Shown here in pieces: positions 24,419 to 37,939 of a stretch of DNA of 64,000 nt (the first letter of the stretch is position 1; each line of letters starts with the position of its first letter). Position numbers and translations under genes: made by a program. The stretch is taken from contig CM048554.1 in the NCBI GenBank assembly GCA_026413225.1, forward strand, positions 89,693,963-89,757,962, in the 5' to 3' direction. The notes under the pieces were generated by a model. It was not told the DNA's origin. It was given only the letters and a program-made list of their open reading frames with translations, and did no database searches. This DNA comes from Otis tarda (Eukaryota; Chordata; Aves; Otidiformes; Otididae).

Positions 24419-24877
24419 TGTTCTGGTTTTGTTAGTGAGGGGGGGCCTAAGGTGGTAGCTTCTGTAGGAAACTGCTAGAAGTCGCTCCCCTTTGTTCAGT
24501 GGACTCGGCCAGGCCTAGGGCGGACCCGCTGCTGGCCAAGGCCGAGCCAATTGGTAGCAGAATGTCCCATGATAACGCCTCTGCGATAATGTATTTAAGT
24601 CAGGGAAAACAGAAAAAAAAAAGAGAAGAGATGATGTGAAGCAGCTGAGCGGGAGGCAGAGAGGGGGAGGCGCAAGCCTCGTGGGCCTTGCAGGCCTCAC
24701 CCTCTGGCCTCCCGCCGGGCAGCCGACTGGGCCCAACTCGGCCCAGCCTGGCTGCAAGAAGTGGAGAGGAGATAAGAAGTGAACGAGATGTAAAAAGGAT
24801 CCTGAGAGGCGTCTGCCAGCCTGTTGTGAAGAACGGCTGCAGACGCCAAGGTCAGTGAAGAAGGAGGGGGAGGAGTA

Positions 24878-25027
24878 ATGCGGCTCCTGGCCAAGATTCC
24901 TCTGCAACTCGTGGTGAAGACCATGGTGGAGCGGGTTGTCCCCCTGCAGCCCATGGAGGTCCACGGAGGGGCAGAGATCCACCTGCAGCCCATGGAGGAC
25001 CCCACGCCAGAGCAGGTGGAGGCCTGA
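24878..25027 (+). CDS. Small sense ORF inside LTR A3 (49 codons), uncertain coding
   Basis: The frame runs from ATG to TGA and is identical in extent to the frames in A1 and A2. It contains the phrase PLQPMEVHGG and a second LQPME copy, because it spans the first three units of the LTR's internal tandem repeat. A strong Kozak ATG lies at codon 16. About 18 of 49 codons differ from A1, mostly by replacement, so protein-level constraint is not shown. No domain or signal peptide is recognised. Confidence 0.28.
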   Translation: MRLLAKIPLQLVVKTMVERVVPLQPMEVHGGAEIHLQPMEDPTPEQVEA

Positions 25028-25165
25028 AGGAGGCTGTGGCCCGTGGAGGGCCTGCTGGGACAGCTGTTCTAGAGGGACTGCACCCCGTGGAAGAGATGAC
25101 CCACGCCGGAGCAGTTTCACGAAGGACTGCGGCCCGTGGGAGGGACCCCACGATGGAGCAGGGGA
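24902..25165 (+). repeat. Degenerate tandem repeat within the LTR
   Basis: Six units starting CTGCRNCCCRTGG-like begin near 24902, 24944, 24983, 25034, 25078 and 25127 (spacings 42, 39, 51, 44 and 49 bp). A recurring ending, ACCCCACGCCRGAGCAG, appears in several units. Equivalent units exist in A1 and A2, so the array predates their dispersal. Confidence 0.7.
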
Positions 25166-25874
25166 GGAATGCAAGGAGTTCTTCCCCCGACGATGACACA
25201 GCGGCATAAAACAACGTGTGATGAACTGACCGCGACCCCCATTCCCTTTCCCGCCCCCCCCGTGCCGCTCAGGAGGGGAAGGTAGTAGAGATAATGTTAA
25301 GCCCGGGAAGAGGGAGGGGTGGGGGGAGGTTATCTTGTTCCCTGTCTCATTCTCCTGCTAGTTTTAGAAATAAATGAATAGTTTTCCCCAAGTCGAGTCT
25401 GTTTTGCCCATAACGGTAACTTTAAGGATTTCTCCCCGTCCTTATCTCAGACCTTGAGCCCTTTTTCTTATATCATCTCCCCCTGTTCTCTCGGAGGGTG
25501 GGGGGAGCGAGAGGGAGACTGCGTAGTCTGGTCCCGATCGGGGCTGAACTACGACAGAACCCCAAGGACATTCAGACTTGCAAATGTAAAGAGTCACGGG
25601 AAGTTTAGAGATCAGCCTCTTGCTGGGCACATAAATGGCTCCAATAATGAGGTGTAAAGAAATGCAAGTTCCTAGTGACTAAGGCAATCTGTGAGATATT
25701 TTTTTGAGAGAGAAATTATCTTTTAATATAATTTTTTAATATATTAATTTAAATTCTCAGTACCAATGATAGCTGATACTTTCCAAAATCATGTTGGAAT
25801 GTTGCCTTGTGATCTCTGGCCAGCCTTTCCTTGATAGATTCCGCTCAGAAGCAAAAGTATACATCTGAAATTGT

Positions 25875-25918
25875 ACTACAATACATATTTTACTACTACA
25901 ATACATATTTTACTACTA
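25875..25918. repeat. 20-bp tandem duplication
   Basis: ACTACAATACATATTTTACT is present twice in immediate succession, with a partial third ACTA. Confidence 0.9.
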
Positions 25919-28150
25919 CCCTGTTTAGACACCAAAAGAGATGCCAAACTGGCCAGCTTGGTCTCAAGGATACTGTATCCCCGGCTTTTCCGACCGCTTT
26001 ACAAATCAGTTCAGATCACCTTTCTTCCAGGAGTACTGTGAACAAAGCTCTGAAGCACCCTCAAAGGTTACATTTCCTTAACAGTGGTGATAATATCAGC
26101 AAAACATTGCTGCAAGAATCAGTCAGCACTGAGAAAACAATATCTGTGAATGTCACAAGAGATCATTTTACATTTTCAAGATGCTGGCAAAAATTTCAGT
26201 GGGAGACGGTGAATGCTGCAGTGCATTAAAATTACAAGTCAACAGAAGAAAAATATCAGTAAAATTACTTAGAAAACATATTGCTCTGTCCTGTGATAAA
26301 TGTAAAACAATGCTGCCTCAAATCTATGGTGATTACAAAAGAATACAAAGACAATGTGGTAATGATAATGACAAAACAAACTAAAACATAATTCTGCAGT
26401 AATTAGGGAAAGAAACAATATTATCTGATATTCAGCCACTGCTTAGATGCCAAAGTCTCTGCCCATTATCCAGACTGTTTACGCTTTAACACTGGCCAAA
26501 CATTTGATAATTTTAAACTTTTCCAGGTTGCTGTTATAATTCCATGAATGCCTAAATTTCAATACTGAATTGTTTAAAAGCCCCTAGTATAGGGAGATGA
26601 TTGTTTCCATCCTCCAGAAGTCTGAGTTCATTTGTAGTGTCTTGAGGTCGGGGACAATGATGTTAATTACAAATTCCCTATGACAGGGTACAAGCATCTT
26701 TGTCAGAGGTCCTGCCCAGGGCATTTTAACCCTGGGCTCTCAATGCCTTGCTCACCCTAGCACAGGAAGACCAGGGCCCAAAAATGTGCTTTACCTGTCA
26801 TGCAGTCAGGTATTCTGGACAGGCACATTCTCCAGGTTCCTGTTGAAGAAAACCCTTTGTTTTACCATGATTATTTAAATCATCAGGCTACAAGGAGAAG
26901 AGGTTAAAAAGATACAGGTATTTTATTACAGACTTAAGTCTCCCTTGCGACACTGTTGCCCTTCAGTAGGAAGGAACAGAGTACCTCTTGGAGACTGTCC
27001 CGCTACCCCGTCCTGGGGCTTGCGGGTTTAGGCATCTGAAGCTGCAGAGAGCCAGAGATGTATTTATACCTTGCCTAGGGAGGACCTGAATGATTCAGGT
27101 TACTTGTCAAAAAGAGATTTCCTGAGGCATGAGACCTTAGAAATCAACTAAACACTTTGGACCCCAAATGGATGGGCAGGTTTAATTTTTGATCTGTAAC
27201 AGGAACTCATATCCCAAGGGAAGAGGGACCAGCTTCTGGACCAGCTTCACAGTCTTTTACCTCTCCTCATTAACAGTCTGTGAAACTCAGGCCCCCGATA
27301 CAGATCTGACTTCTTTGCTGGGACAAACACATAGCTTAGATTTTACAGTGCCTAGAGATTCTGTGTGTGTGTACATATATGTGCACTGTGCATAACACGG
27401 TTTCATATCGAGCCTTCTTGAAAATCTTAAATGTTGTAAAATCTGTTCTAAAAGTATGGAAAATACTTGAAGTTAATAATTTGTTTCTCGTAAGGATTCT
27501 CTTAGCAGGTCATAGTGAAACAGGCCAATATATAAATAAAAACAAATTTATGGCACAACAAATTGGGTTTTTTAAAACCTGCTTTAAATATGTGCATATT
27601 TTCAGATGTCTGTGTGGAATTAATTCTGCAGTGATGTTATATAAACAAGCAGCAATTGCAGTTAGTGTTAATTCTAGAGTACTTTTATGTAATAGGAACA
27701 TGACTATGGGAAAAATTTGAACAGGAAACAAGTATGCTTTCTTGAATTATTAGCAAATAAAGAAAAATACATTTGTTCATGGTTTTCTGTTCTCACAGAA
27801 AATAAGTATATCTGCTCAGAATTATGTAAGAAAGAAAAAGATTAATCACAAATGGAAGCAATATATAAATCACTTCACCTGCTGTTCTCTTTCTGGTTCA
27901 CTACAATTCTTGGCGGTTTCCATGTTACTCAACTTGTTCTGAATGCCAGTTAATGCATTATGAAACCTCGTCCTCCTAAGAGACTGAACATCCACAGAGC
28001 AGATGGAGAGAACAGAGGAAAAGAAGGAAGGAGAAAGCATGTAAGCTCCAATCTGTAATGTTCAATCAAAACTATAAAAAGCCAATTGTTGCTTTGGAAA
28101 ATTATTATAATACTTGTACAAAAGTTAATAGCTCCTGTCAAACTCAAGCA

Positions 28151-28184
28151 CTTTTTTTCTTTTCTTTCTTTTTTTTTTTTTTTT
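28151..28184. repeat. Poly(T)/pyrimidine tract
   Basis: T-rich tract with scattered C, ending in about 15 consecutive T. No retroposon body was recognised next to it. Confidence 0.85.
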
Positions 28185-30422
28185 AAAACAATACAGTGCA
28201 CATCTCTGCCATCTCAATTTCAGCATTTTCTTCTGCAATCTGTTGGGATTTTTTACTTTTACATTGATCAGACTTTTAGGTGCAAAGTAATCAGGTGCAA
28301 AAACCTTCTATGGTTTAATCCTTCGTATGGGGTAGAAAGCTCTTACAAGATAATGTTGGCCATCAGCACAGAGTTACAATTTCCTCATACCGTTGCTGCT
28401 TATGGACTTGGCTGGGGACGAGTGAGTGCATAGCATAAAAAGCCCATGTGTATCCACGTGAAGGATACACATAAGCTCTGAAAGGAGCTTGGAGTTGCTT
28501 TGTAGGTAACAAGATAAAAACACCCAAGATTTCCAGTCTCTCTCTGCCTTATTACTGGTGTCTTTAAATAGAATTGGGTACTGTGGGGGGGGGGGAAAAA
28601 AAAGTCCTTCCTGATTTTAGATCTTTGGGAATTATGGGCTTTCAATGTCTTATGAGTAATTAGCCATTTACATGCATATTGTAAACATTTATGACTTTGA
28701 AGTTCCTGGGTCTCTGGTTAGCAAAGTACTGGTATTTCTTCCTTATGAGGTAGATGGATGAGTTTTGATAAAAGAGAAAGTATCTCTGTCTTCAATGTAT
28801 GATTTTATATGTGCTTATAGCAATATTCCAAGCTTTACAGTCTGCAAGACTCCAGCCTTCAAAGTTGAGCCCCAGAAACTTCAGTAATACAGGTTAAAGA
28901 CAGAGCAACTACTGGGCAATCCTCAGATTATTTGTCCTTCTGAATAGTGCTTATAAAATAGTATGTTAAATGGTCTACATTTCTTTGCTTTTTCTACTGA
29001 CTAATATGAAGTTTTTAGCCATTGAACTGATACCATAAAAAATGACAGACATCATGTTTTCAGCTTTGGAGAGATGTCACCTTTTACACATACTTGATCA
29101 ATTTTTATCTCAATAGGCTATCTTTGGAAACAAGAAAAGCCATGAAGAATGCTGTGTGGGTGAAGAGGAAAGAATACTGGACTCAAGATTTGCCATCTGG
29201 AATGCAATGAGAAATTCAAAAGCAAAACAACTAGTCCTGAAAATAGAAAATAAATCAAAGCGCTTTGCAGTGCTTGCTTATATTTTTCCTTCCCTTTTCT
29301 CAGTTAGAAATGATAGTTCTACTTTAATTTCATCAGTAACTAGAGAGCATTGAGGGGTGGTTGTTTGGTCTTTTTAATTTTCATTCCTTTTGAAAACAAA
29401 CACGCTTTTTTACTCTAGCAAGTAAACATCAATAACTGATTTACATAATAAATGTAGATTTACTCTATTTTCTCTCCATCTACAATATCTTTTGGCTCTT
29501 TTCAACAGGCTCTAGGCCAACAGTAGAAACTCAAGAGAAAATGTTGGCTGGGAATGACCAGAGGGTAAGTTTCTACAGGGAAAAAAAAAAATCTTTCATT
29601 CAATGCAGTCATGTTTAGATAATTTTTTCCTGGAAATACGCTGCTATTACTGTTATGAGTTAACAGAACTTCACGATTATGATTATGTTCTTTGGTTGTA
29701 ATGACAGTCAAGAGAAACTCAAATAAGGAGATATATTATGTTTTGAAATAAGCTATTAGTATCAATGTAGTTTGGTGGTCTTGAAAAGCAGTAGATGATA
29801 GCTCGAAAAAGCCTTCTAGCTTTTCATATCCAGCTTTGAGCAAGACTTGACCTGCTGAATATTATTCAAGGATACGTGCCAGGATACACAAGTGAGGTCA
29901 CTGTATACATCTTATTTGTAAAATCCATGGAGGTTTAGGCACAGTTTTAGCTGATTCCTTTTATGCCCAGCAGGAGAAACTTAGACACCGAGACAAATCA
30001 AAGTTAGAATACTAAATCAGATTCTGGGACCTTGCAGAGTTCAGCTTCTGCTGAATGGGTGCTCTGAGAGTCTGGTCATTTAAGTAGCTTAGGAACCTAA
30101 ATCTAGTCTTTTTTCCTTTCTCTAATCACATTTTTATTTTGTTTTGTATTTTCTACTTGTCCTGCTATGATGTGACATGGTAAGTTGCCCTCATAATCCA
30201 ACACTGCAAGTCAGGTCCAGGTTCAAGCCAGCAAAATTCAATGTTTCCCTACTGAGTTCCCACACACTCAGATCCCTTCTGAAAATTAATAAATTTATGT
30301 TGACAGATTTGGTTGCTTTGTTTTGATTTATTTTTCCCAAACTCAACTTCTATGTGGTGAAATGACAGGAGCACTTCATTCTGCAAGGGCCTTTTTAAAT
30401 CCATACTTTAGTATGACTGCCT

Positions 30423-31567
30423 TGACTGGACATGTGCAAAGCATTTGACATGTTCCGCATGACATCCTTGTCTCTAAACTAGAGAGCATGGATTTAATGG
30501 ATGGACCCCTCGGTGGATAAGGAATTGGCTGGATGTCTGCACTCAAAGAGTTGTGGTCAACAGCTTGACGTCCCACAAGAGATCAGTGATGAGTGGTGTC
30601 CCCCAGGGTCATTATTGGGACCAGCACTGTTTAGCATCTTTGTCGGCGACACGGACAGTAGGAGAGAGTGCACGCTCAGCAAGTTTTCCGATGACACAAG
30701 CTGTGTGGCACAACATGCTGGAGGGAAGGGATGGCATCCAGAGGGACCTTGACAGGTTTGAGAGGTGGGCCCATGCAAACCTCATGAAGTTCAACCAGGC
30801 CAAGTGCAAGGTCCTGCATGTGGGTTGGGGCAATCCCAGGCACAAATACATGCTGGGTGGAGAATGGATCAAGACTAGCCCTTAGTAGAAGGACTTTGGG
30901 GTACTGGTTGATGACGAGAAGCTCAACATGAGCTGACAATGTGTGCTTGCAGCCCAGAAAACCAACCACATCCTGGGATGCATCAAAAGAAGTGTGGCCA
31001 GCAGGTCAAGGGAAGTGATTCTCACCCTCTACTCTGTTCTCATGAGACCCCACCTGGAGTACTGCATCCAGCTCTGGATCCCCCAGCATAAGAAGGACAC
31101 AGATCTGTTATAGCAAGTGCAGCATCATGAAGATGATCAGAGGGGTGGAGCACCTCTTCTGTGAAGACAGAATGAGAAAGTTGGGGCTTTTCAGCCTCGA
31201 GAAGACAAGGCTCCAAGAAGACCTTTCAGTACCTAAAGAGGGCCTACAGGAAAGATGGGGAGGGACTTTTGACAAGGGCATGTAGTGATAGGACAAGGGG
31301 CAATGACTTTAATCTGGAAGAGGGTAGATTTAGATCAGATATAAGGAAGAAATTCTTTACTGGGAGAGTGATGAGACACTGGAACAGATCGCCCAGAGAG
31401 AAGTTGTGGATGCCCCACCCCTGGAAGTGTTGAAGGCCAGGTTGGATGGGGCTTTAGGTAACATAGGCTAGTGGAAGGTGCCCCTGCCCAGGGCAGGGGA
31501 GTTGAAACTAGATGGTCTACAAGGTCTCTTCCAACTCAAACCATTCTATGATTCTGTGTTTCTATGA
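30423..31567 (+). mobile_element. CR1 LINE fragment (sense), decayed
   Basis: It begins in the reverse transcriptase palm at the MCKAFD motif and covers the regions equivalent to GTPQG..., SKFSDD... and [12 protein letters not shown], then the C terminus and 3' UTR. It ends with CCATTCTATGATTCTGTG. Frameshifts and stops (for example, the frame breaks near 30752 and 30885, and CCCTTAGTAG near 30880) split the coding region into several frames. It is a pseudogenised, 5'-truncated copy. Confidence 0.94.
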
Positions 31568-34500
31568 CTACAGTGAAAGAACAATGACCTTTTCCTTTCT
31601 TTCAGCCCTGTGAGCAGCCAGCTCCTTTCAAATACTCTAGCATCTATGCCTCATTTCAAGTTAAGCACGTGCTTTAATATATTACTGTACTGAGATTCAA
31701 AGGATGAGTTATTTTAGCATAGCTATTCCCGAGCCAAGTTATTTATGAGCCAATAATATCCACAGAACAGTACAAGAATAAAGACCATGCAATGAAGAGT
31801 TTATAATGGAGACGCAAGCAAAACTAAGAAAAGATACACACACACACAAAAAAGTTATTACCACTGTCACTCACAGATGACAAGTTCTCTTGAATTACTG
31901 GGTAAGACTTGAATGTAGACTAAATCATAGCAAAGTTATTTGAAACGTCTGTCAGTTTTATAAATTCTCCCCTCTTAGAACTCAGTTCTGTGCTATTATC
32001 CATGGTACCACAATGCACTATTTTTGGTCACTTTTTGCAAACAATAATCTTTCTGAAGTGTTTTGCCTCTATTTGCAGTATTTTTTTTCTTTTTTCATCT
32101 TTACTTTCAGGTAACTGCATAGGGCCTGGATGCCACTGTGCTTGCTATTGTGCTGAAGACAAAGACGACTCGTGTCCCCATGTGCTGATGCTGTCAGGCA
32201 GGTTGCATCTGAGCTGCTGACAGACGAAGGGGAAGTATGATAGCATGATCTGAGATTCACCGTTACAGCCTCATCGCTAGGCAAACCCCATGAATGACTG
32301 ATCTCAGTATTGGGAGAACTATGAATTCTATTTAACCTGTATCATTAAATTTGCCTCTCACTGGAACTAAAAGCAATCCCTGCCTGCATGTTAGAGTTGA
32401 TATGGAAAGATCGGAGTGCTGATTTAGGAAGGATCTGGGGAAACTCATAGCATGTGGACAGTAAATATGCTGGCTCAAGTCTGGTCAGGAGCTTAAGGAA
32501 CAAATGTTTCCAGGATATATTCACTGCATTGCCTTTTTTGAGTAACAAAGGCTTTTAAAAATGGTCCTTATAGTCCCCCAATTTCTCATTCATTTCCAGC
32601 TGTTTGAATATGTGAGATTTCTCAAAACAGATCCTGCCCTGATCTAGGTCTGACTATTGCAAGTGATCTCAGCACTATTGCCAGGTTCTTTATTTGTAGA
32701 CATTGTACAGTACCTAACTGATGAAGTTAAACAGTTGACAGTATTGGTTAGGTGATTTCTTCACCAGGGACACAACGAACACAGCCCAGCACAGATAAAA
32801 CACTGTACTTAAATATGCAAGTGAGTGGAGGATGGGTTGCTATGTTACAGGTAGAGAGATTTGGTGCCATCCAAATAAAGGCTGATTTTCAACTTTTTAA
32901 AGGCACGTTTGGCTACTGCAATAAAACACTCAAGCGTGAATGCTGCAATGTTTCAGTCAAATCCCTTGCTAGGGTGAACCCAGAATTCTGGGTGTTACAG
33001 CTTTCCTGAAAGCTGTGCTGTCCTACAGAAATAGAAACATTGACGGTAAATAAACTGTTTGTAAATTCCCAGGCAAGCACAGGGGTAAGTGAGGAAGTGA
33101 AGATTGTAAGCAGCCTAAGGGAAAACTTACAAAAGAGTGTTATGGCAGTTCTGAGGAAGCCCAAATGTTAGACAGCCAGGAAATTCAAGGTTATGGTTAC
33201 CCATTCAAACTCCTCCAGGCTTCTCCAAGTATGAAAACACAGAGATAAAGCAGCTTAAGCAGTTTTAACTTTGCCTCAGTTGTGAAACAATACATATGAT
33301 ACAAACATAGTGTTACAAAAAGTGTAATTGGCTGGTAAGTTTTCAAAACTCTGACCAATAACAGGTAGCACTTTGCATGCATAGATCTGCTATCCTACCA
33401 TACTGTGAGTGAAGACCCTATGCTATCACTTTGGCTTCCAACTACTGAGACAGGCTCCATGAGGATCAGATGCTCTAGGGAAAGCACGTGGTCCCTGGAG
33501 CCTGGAAGTGGACATGGTGGCACTATCAGTTTGCAGTCAGGGGTGGGGGTTGCCTGGCAGTTCGCCTGCTGCCCAGTAATAGATGCTACCCCCAGGGACG
33601 TGGGGGACACTGAGCAGGGGCTCGCTTATCTTTTCTGTCCAGTACTGTGTGTACGTTACTGCCAACTGTCTGAAACTTTTACCAACATTGTCTTCGGTAA
33701 GGAAATGTGACATTTTCAGGCAATTTTTTTCAACAGATATCTGGGTGGAGAGCTCTTCTCTCATTTGAGATACAGTGAGAGATAGCAACTTCATCTAGTG
33801 TTAGACATCTACAATATAGCTGCTGAGACACCTGTGTTGGGAGAGTCATCCAGGTTTGATGTACAGGCGTTGGGAAGACATGGGTGCTTCTGGGGAATGA
33901 ATCATCCTATCTGGAAGTAAACAGCTAAACTAGGTCAGGTGAGTCACAGACTGGAATGCCTGCTTTCTCCCTGTTGAGCATAAAGGGTCTTCAGCGAATA
34001 GCTCAGATGTAGACAACTGCGCTGCACAGATCTAGCCTTAGGTGAGGTGAAAAAAAACCTCCTGCTATTATGAGTCTGAAAACAGTCAGGGCTGGATTTT
34101 CCAGTCTGTGGGATGTTTTGTGAAGTTCTGTTTCAATCCAAAACACAATTCAGTTCTGAAATTTGCTGGCTTTTTCTCTGAACTTTAGAAGAGAGATTGT
34201 GCCAGCTCCAGTATTCAGCATGATACACAACTCAGGGCATCCTCACCTGAGGAGCTTCTACCTGCCTAAAATGGAAAAGCAATGGCCAAGTAAATAAAAC
34301 ATGTTTTGTAAACATCTATATTATCATTATTATCTATTATTTGTACTGTAATAATCTTTAAATACCGTGGTTCTGTTTAGCTAGGCAGTGCCTAAACATG
34401 GCAGAGAAATTGTTCCTACTCCAAAAAATACACAAGCAAAGTTTACAGCAGCATAGATATCAGGAGTAATAAGGGAACCCACAGAAATAACAGGATCAAA

Positions 34501-37277
34501 CACCAAGACAAGCAGAGATTACAGAACACCAGCTGCAAGAGAGTGTACATCTAATGTAGGTTTTCCACACTTGAAAATGTGAATTGTGTGTTGCTGTTTT
34601 TTTTGAGGGGGACCCTGCAGCTGCATCCAGACCTGTTTATAAATCACTGCTTCTACAGAATCGGCACAGCTCCTGTGATTCTGGGGTACCAATTGCATCT
34701 TCCGTAGTTACAGCTCAGCAAAACTTTCCATTTAACAAGCCATTTTTATGTATTTGAAAATTCAGTGGAAGCATCTCACTTTATCATGCTAAGTTACTAA
34801 AATAAGCAATAATGTCATCATAGACTGCTAATACAGCCAGCCTGCTGGGTTCCAGCTGGTTGGTTACTGAGACAAAGACACTTTATGTTTTATGTTACCA
34901 GACACTTTACTGAGCTGAAGATTTAGAGGTAAATTTGACTTTGAAAAATACATCCTTTACATCAAGAGTCTGGAATATTTACAAAGAACTGAAGAAAAGC
35001 GAGAAATGAATAAGGAGTTACAAAGTAATGGATTGAGTTATGTTGGCTCAGATGCAGCCATATTTCACAATCCCTGATATTTTCTGGGAATGATTTGTGA
35101 AAAAAAACTTCTCGGCATATTTGTATGCTTAATTTTTCTGCAAGGCCATCTTTTAATCTCCCACGTCCACTCCTATCTCAATGTCTTGGTACTTTTTAGC
35201 ACTCCAAAAAGATCTGTATGAAGTAAGAGGATAATTTTATTTTGCCTATTTATAGTTCATTACAATGTCATGTTTTGGGAGCATATTCGTCTTTTTGCCA
35301 GGTATATCATCTTTGTATAAAAACCAGGAGTGTGCACATGCTATTCTAGTTGATCATTATTTCACATTTTCCCTGTCAGAAACAGCACCATTGGAGAGAA
35401 AAATAAATGGCCTTTGTATAGATAGCATAGGATTCTGACAAGTTTCTATAGAAAAATATAGGTCTTTGTAAGTTTTATAAATTTATAGAAAATAATGAAC
35501 ATGTGCTGGTTCTTTTAAAATATTTGTAAACTACTAATAAAATCAAAATTTCTATGAAAAGATGAAGGCTGCACAGTTTACCATGTTGCAGAAAGATGGT
35601 TTTGACACATTGCTCCTATTAAATTTCTATAATACTTAATTAGAAAGCTCTGGTTCATGTTTTCTATAACAAAGCTGAAGTTACATCATTGTATGTGATA
35701 TGCAGTAGAAACAGGAAAAGATCCAGTAAGATAGTCTAAGGAAACTATTACTGTATTGTTATTTGTAATAATTTGTGACCAATATTGTCTGAAATTGTTA
35801 TTGAAAAGTAATTTATCAGCATCTATTCCAGTTTTTGCTTTGGTAGCAGCTGTGGGCTGGAGCCAACAGACACACTGGAGTAGATTCAGTAAAGCTAGTA
35901 AGCACCTAACTCAAAACTAAGTTCACTAGTATCTCCCCTTACAGGTACCTCCATCCTGTGCATGTTGCCATGGCACGTGGGTTAGATATTCAGATTCCCA
36001 GAACCTCCCAACCATTCAGAATCCTACTCCGCAAATTACTATCCTTAAGCTCACATACTACAGAGATGAGCACAAAACTGACACCTGTTTTCCAGCAGTG
36101 CTTAATGTCATCATAGAAAATATGGTCCTGGAAGGAGGAATCAAAATATTTTCCTTCTCTTCCAAGAAACTTCACCGCCAGGCCAAACAACTATGCTCTC
36201 TCATCAGATAAACCTCATCTTCTGTTGTTTATGTTAAACAACTTGGACAGAGGTGACAGCAGAGGTGCTCATCTCATAGACCAGACTGGTGGTTTGGATA
36301 CATTCATGAGAAACATGAGATTGCATCTGAATCTGCCACTGCTTATTCTCATCAGCAGCCTACTACACCAAAGGACACGAACCCTCACAGATCTGTATTT
36401 TCATGTAGGACTTCTGGGCTATGTGTCCAGAGTAAATGGAGGAGCCTGGGCACCAGATGCCCTCCTGTTGGTATAGACAGTTCAACAAGACAGTTTTAGA
36501 AAGTTGGAAAGTGGGCTGAGACTGCTCATGTAACTGCCTGCTCATCAGTACCTAAGTTTGACCATGAGCTCCATATGGTGGCCAGACATTTTGTATAGGA
36601 TTCTGGATTCTGCTCCAGACACCTGACATCTAAAATGCAGTTACTGGTAGCACGTATCTTCTTTGGATCATGTCTTCTGCAGATATTATATATGCACAGA
36701 AATAGGGTTACTATACATGAATAAAGACCAAGGATTTGTTCTTGCTAGTCATAGCTAGGAATCCTGTTTGTTTCAAGGACAGAGGGCAGAGACTGACTAT
36801 ACAGAAAATAAATATACTTCTCTAATTTTCTAGAATTCTTCTGGTGTGTTGTTGAAATACTTGGTATTCAAATAGTACATTATTGTAATTTGCTCAATAA
36901 GCAGCTAAGAATTTTGTAAGCAGCTGTCAGAAAAAAAAATAAGAAATACACAATCAAAGAGATTTAAAGCTAAATGCTACAAAACATACCGGAAAAAAAT
37001 ATGTTTTCAAGGATCAGTTTCTAACTGATACATTCTAAAAACTTAATCCTAGAATACAGAATAGTACTGTGCCTTTTCTGACAGTGTGTGAAGATTGAGA
37101 AAACAGTGAAAGAGGATGACAGGGCTAATAACAATCTAGTGTGACCTCTAGTGTGACCTCTGTTTAATTTTATGCCTAATGGTCTGAGAACAGGAACGCT
37201 GAGACATTAATTTCTTGAAGACAGGCTTTCCAAAGCTGTGCCTTTATGTTACTCCTCTCTTCAGTTCCTTGAAAAGT

Positions 37278-37299
37278 AAAAAAAAAAAAAAAAAAAAAA
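37278..37299. repeat. Poly(A) tract
   Basis: About 22 uninterrupted A residues. Confidence 0.9.
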
Positions 37300-37939
37300 T
37301 TGAAAAAATATGGCAGTGGTGAATGCAAAGGTCAAAGTTATGATGAAAATGTATTTTGGTATATCTTGTCTCTGCTTCTTCCACAGGTGAAGAAATAACC
37401 TGACATATCTGCTTCTAAGTTTGTGAACAAAATATGCTTATATTAAAAAAAAAAAAAAGAAAAATATTCGTTAGCTCTGACTTTATAAAATTCCAGATAG
37501 CCAGTCACCTATCTGGCTTTGAAAAATCTAGATGTGGAGAAAATTGCTGAATTAACATTTCAAGGACAGTATATTTATGGGGTGACAGAGTATGCTCTGG
37601 GGCTTGTATATTGACATTCAAAGCTGTATTTCCATTAAAAAAGCAAGAAAAATAAATATTTTCCTCTATTTCCTTTCCATTTACAGGAAGAATTTGTCAT
37701 TGTAAAGTAAAGAGTAGATATTGAAATTTTCTGAAAGTCACTAGAATAAGAAAACCCACTAATTTTTGACAAATTTATTCATTTATCAGCTGGAAATGTC
37801 ATACCTTATTCAAGACTGACAGTCTTGTGAAAAGTGTAAGTACCATGGAAGATGATACAAAGCAAACATTTGTTTTCTTTATTATTTTCTCTGTCCAACA
37901 TAAGACAGGAGAAAGCAAAAAAAAAACCACAACAGAGGA

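Larger units (their letters stand above)
24419..25556 (+). mobile_element. Solo LTR, avian ERV family A, copy A3
   Basis: A 1,138-bp LTR with TG...CA ends (TGTTCTGGTTTTG to GAACTACGACA), bounded by exact 5-bp duplications GAACC at 24414-24418 and 25557-25561. The CCAAT palindrome is at 24547-24554, the TATA-like motif at 24591-24599, and AATAAA at 25369-25374. The GC-rich centre is a degenerate tandem array (24902-25165) and contains the 49-codon sense ORF. No internal retroviral genes are present. It is the longest of the three copies and has perfect flanking duplications. Confidence 0.94.
25557..30422. other. Unique AT-rich non-coding stretch
   Basis: No gene recognised. It contains a 20-bp tandem duplication at 25875-25918, a T-rich tract at 28151-28184, and a run of 11 G followed by A at 28585-28603. 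Frames of up to 132 codons (25831-26229 +) overlap the tandem duplication and show no known domain. Confidence 0.55.

Noticed and set aside
5718..25556. A single provirus bounded by A1 and A3 as its two LTRs
   Set aside because: A3 has its own 5-bp duplication and no gag, pol or env lies between them. The interval contains an inverted LTR, CR1 pieces and unique DNA, so these are independent solo LTRs.
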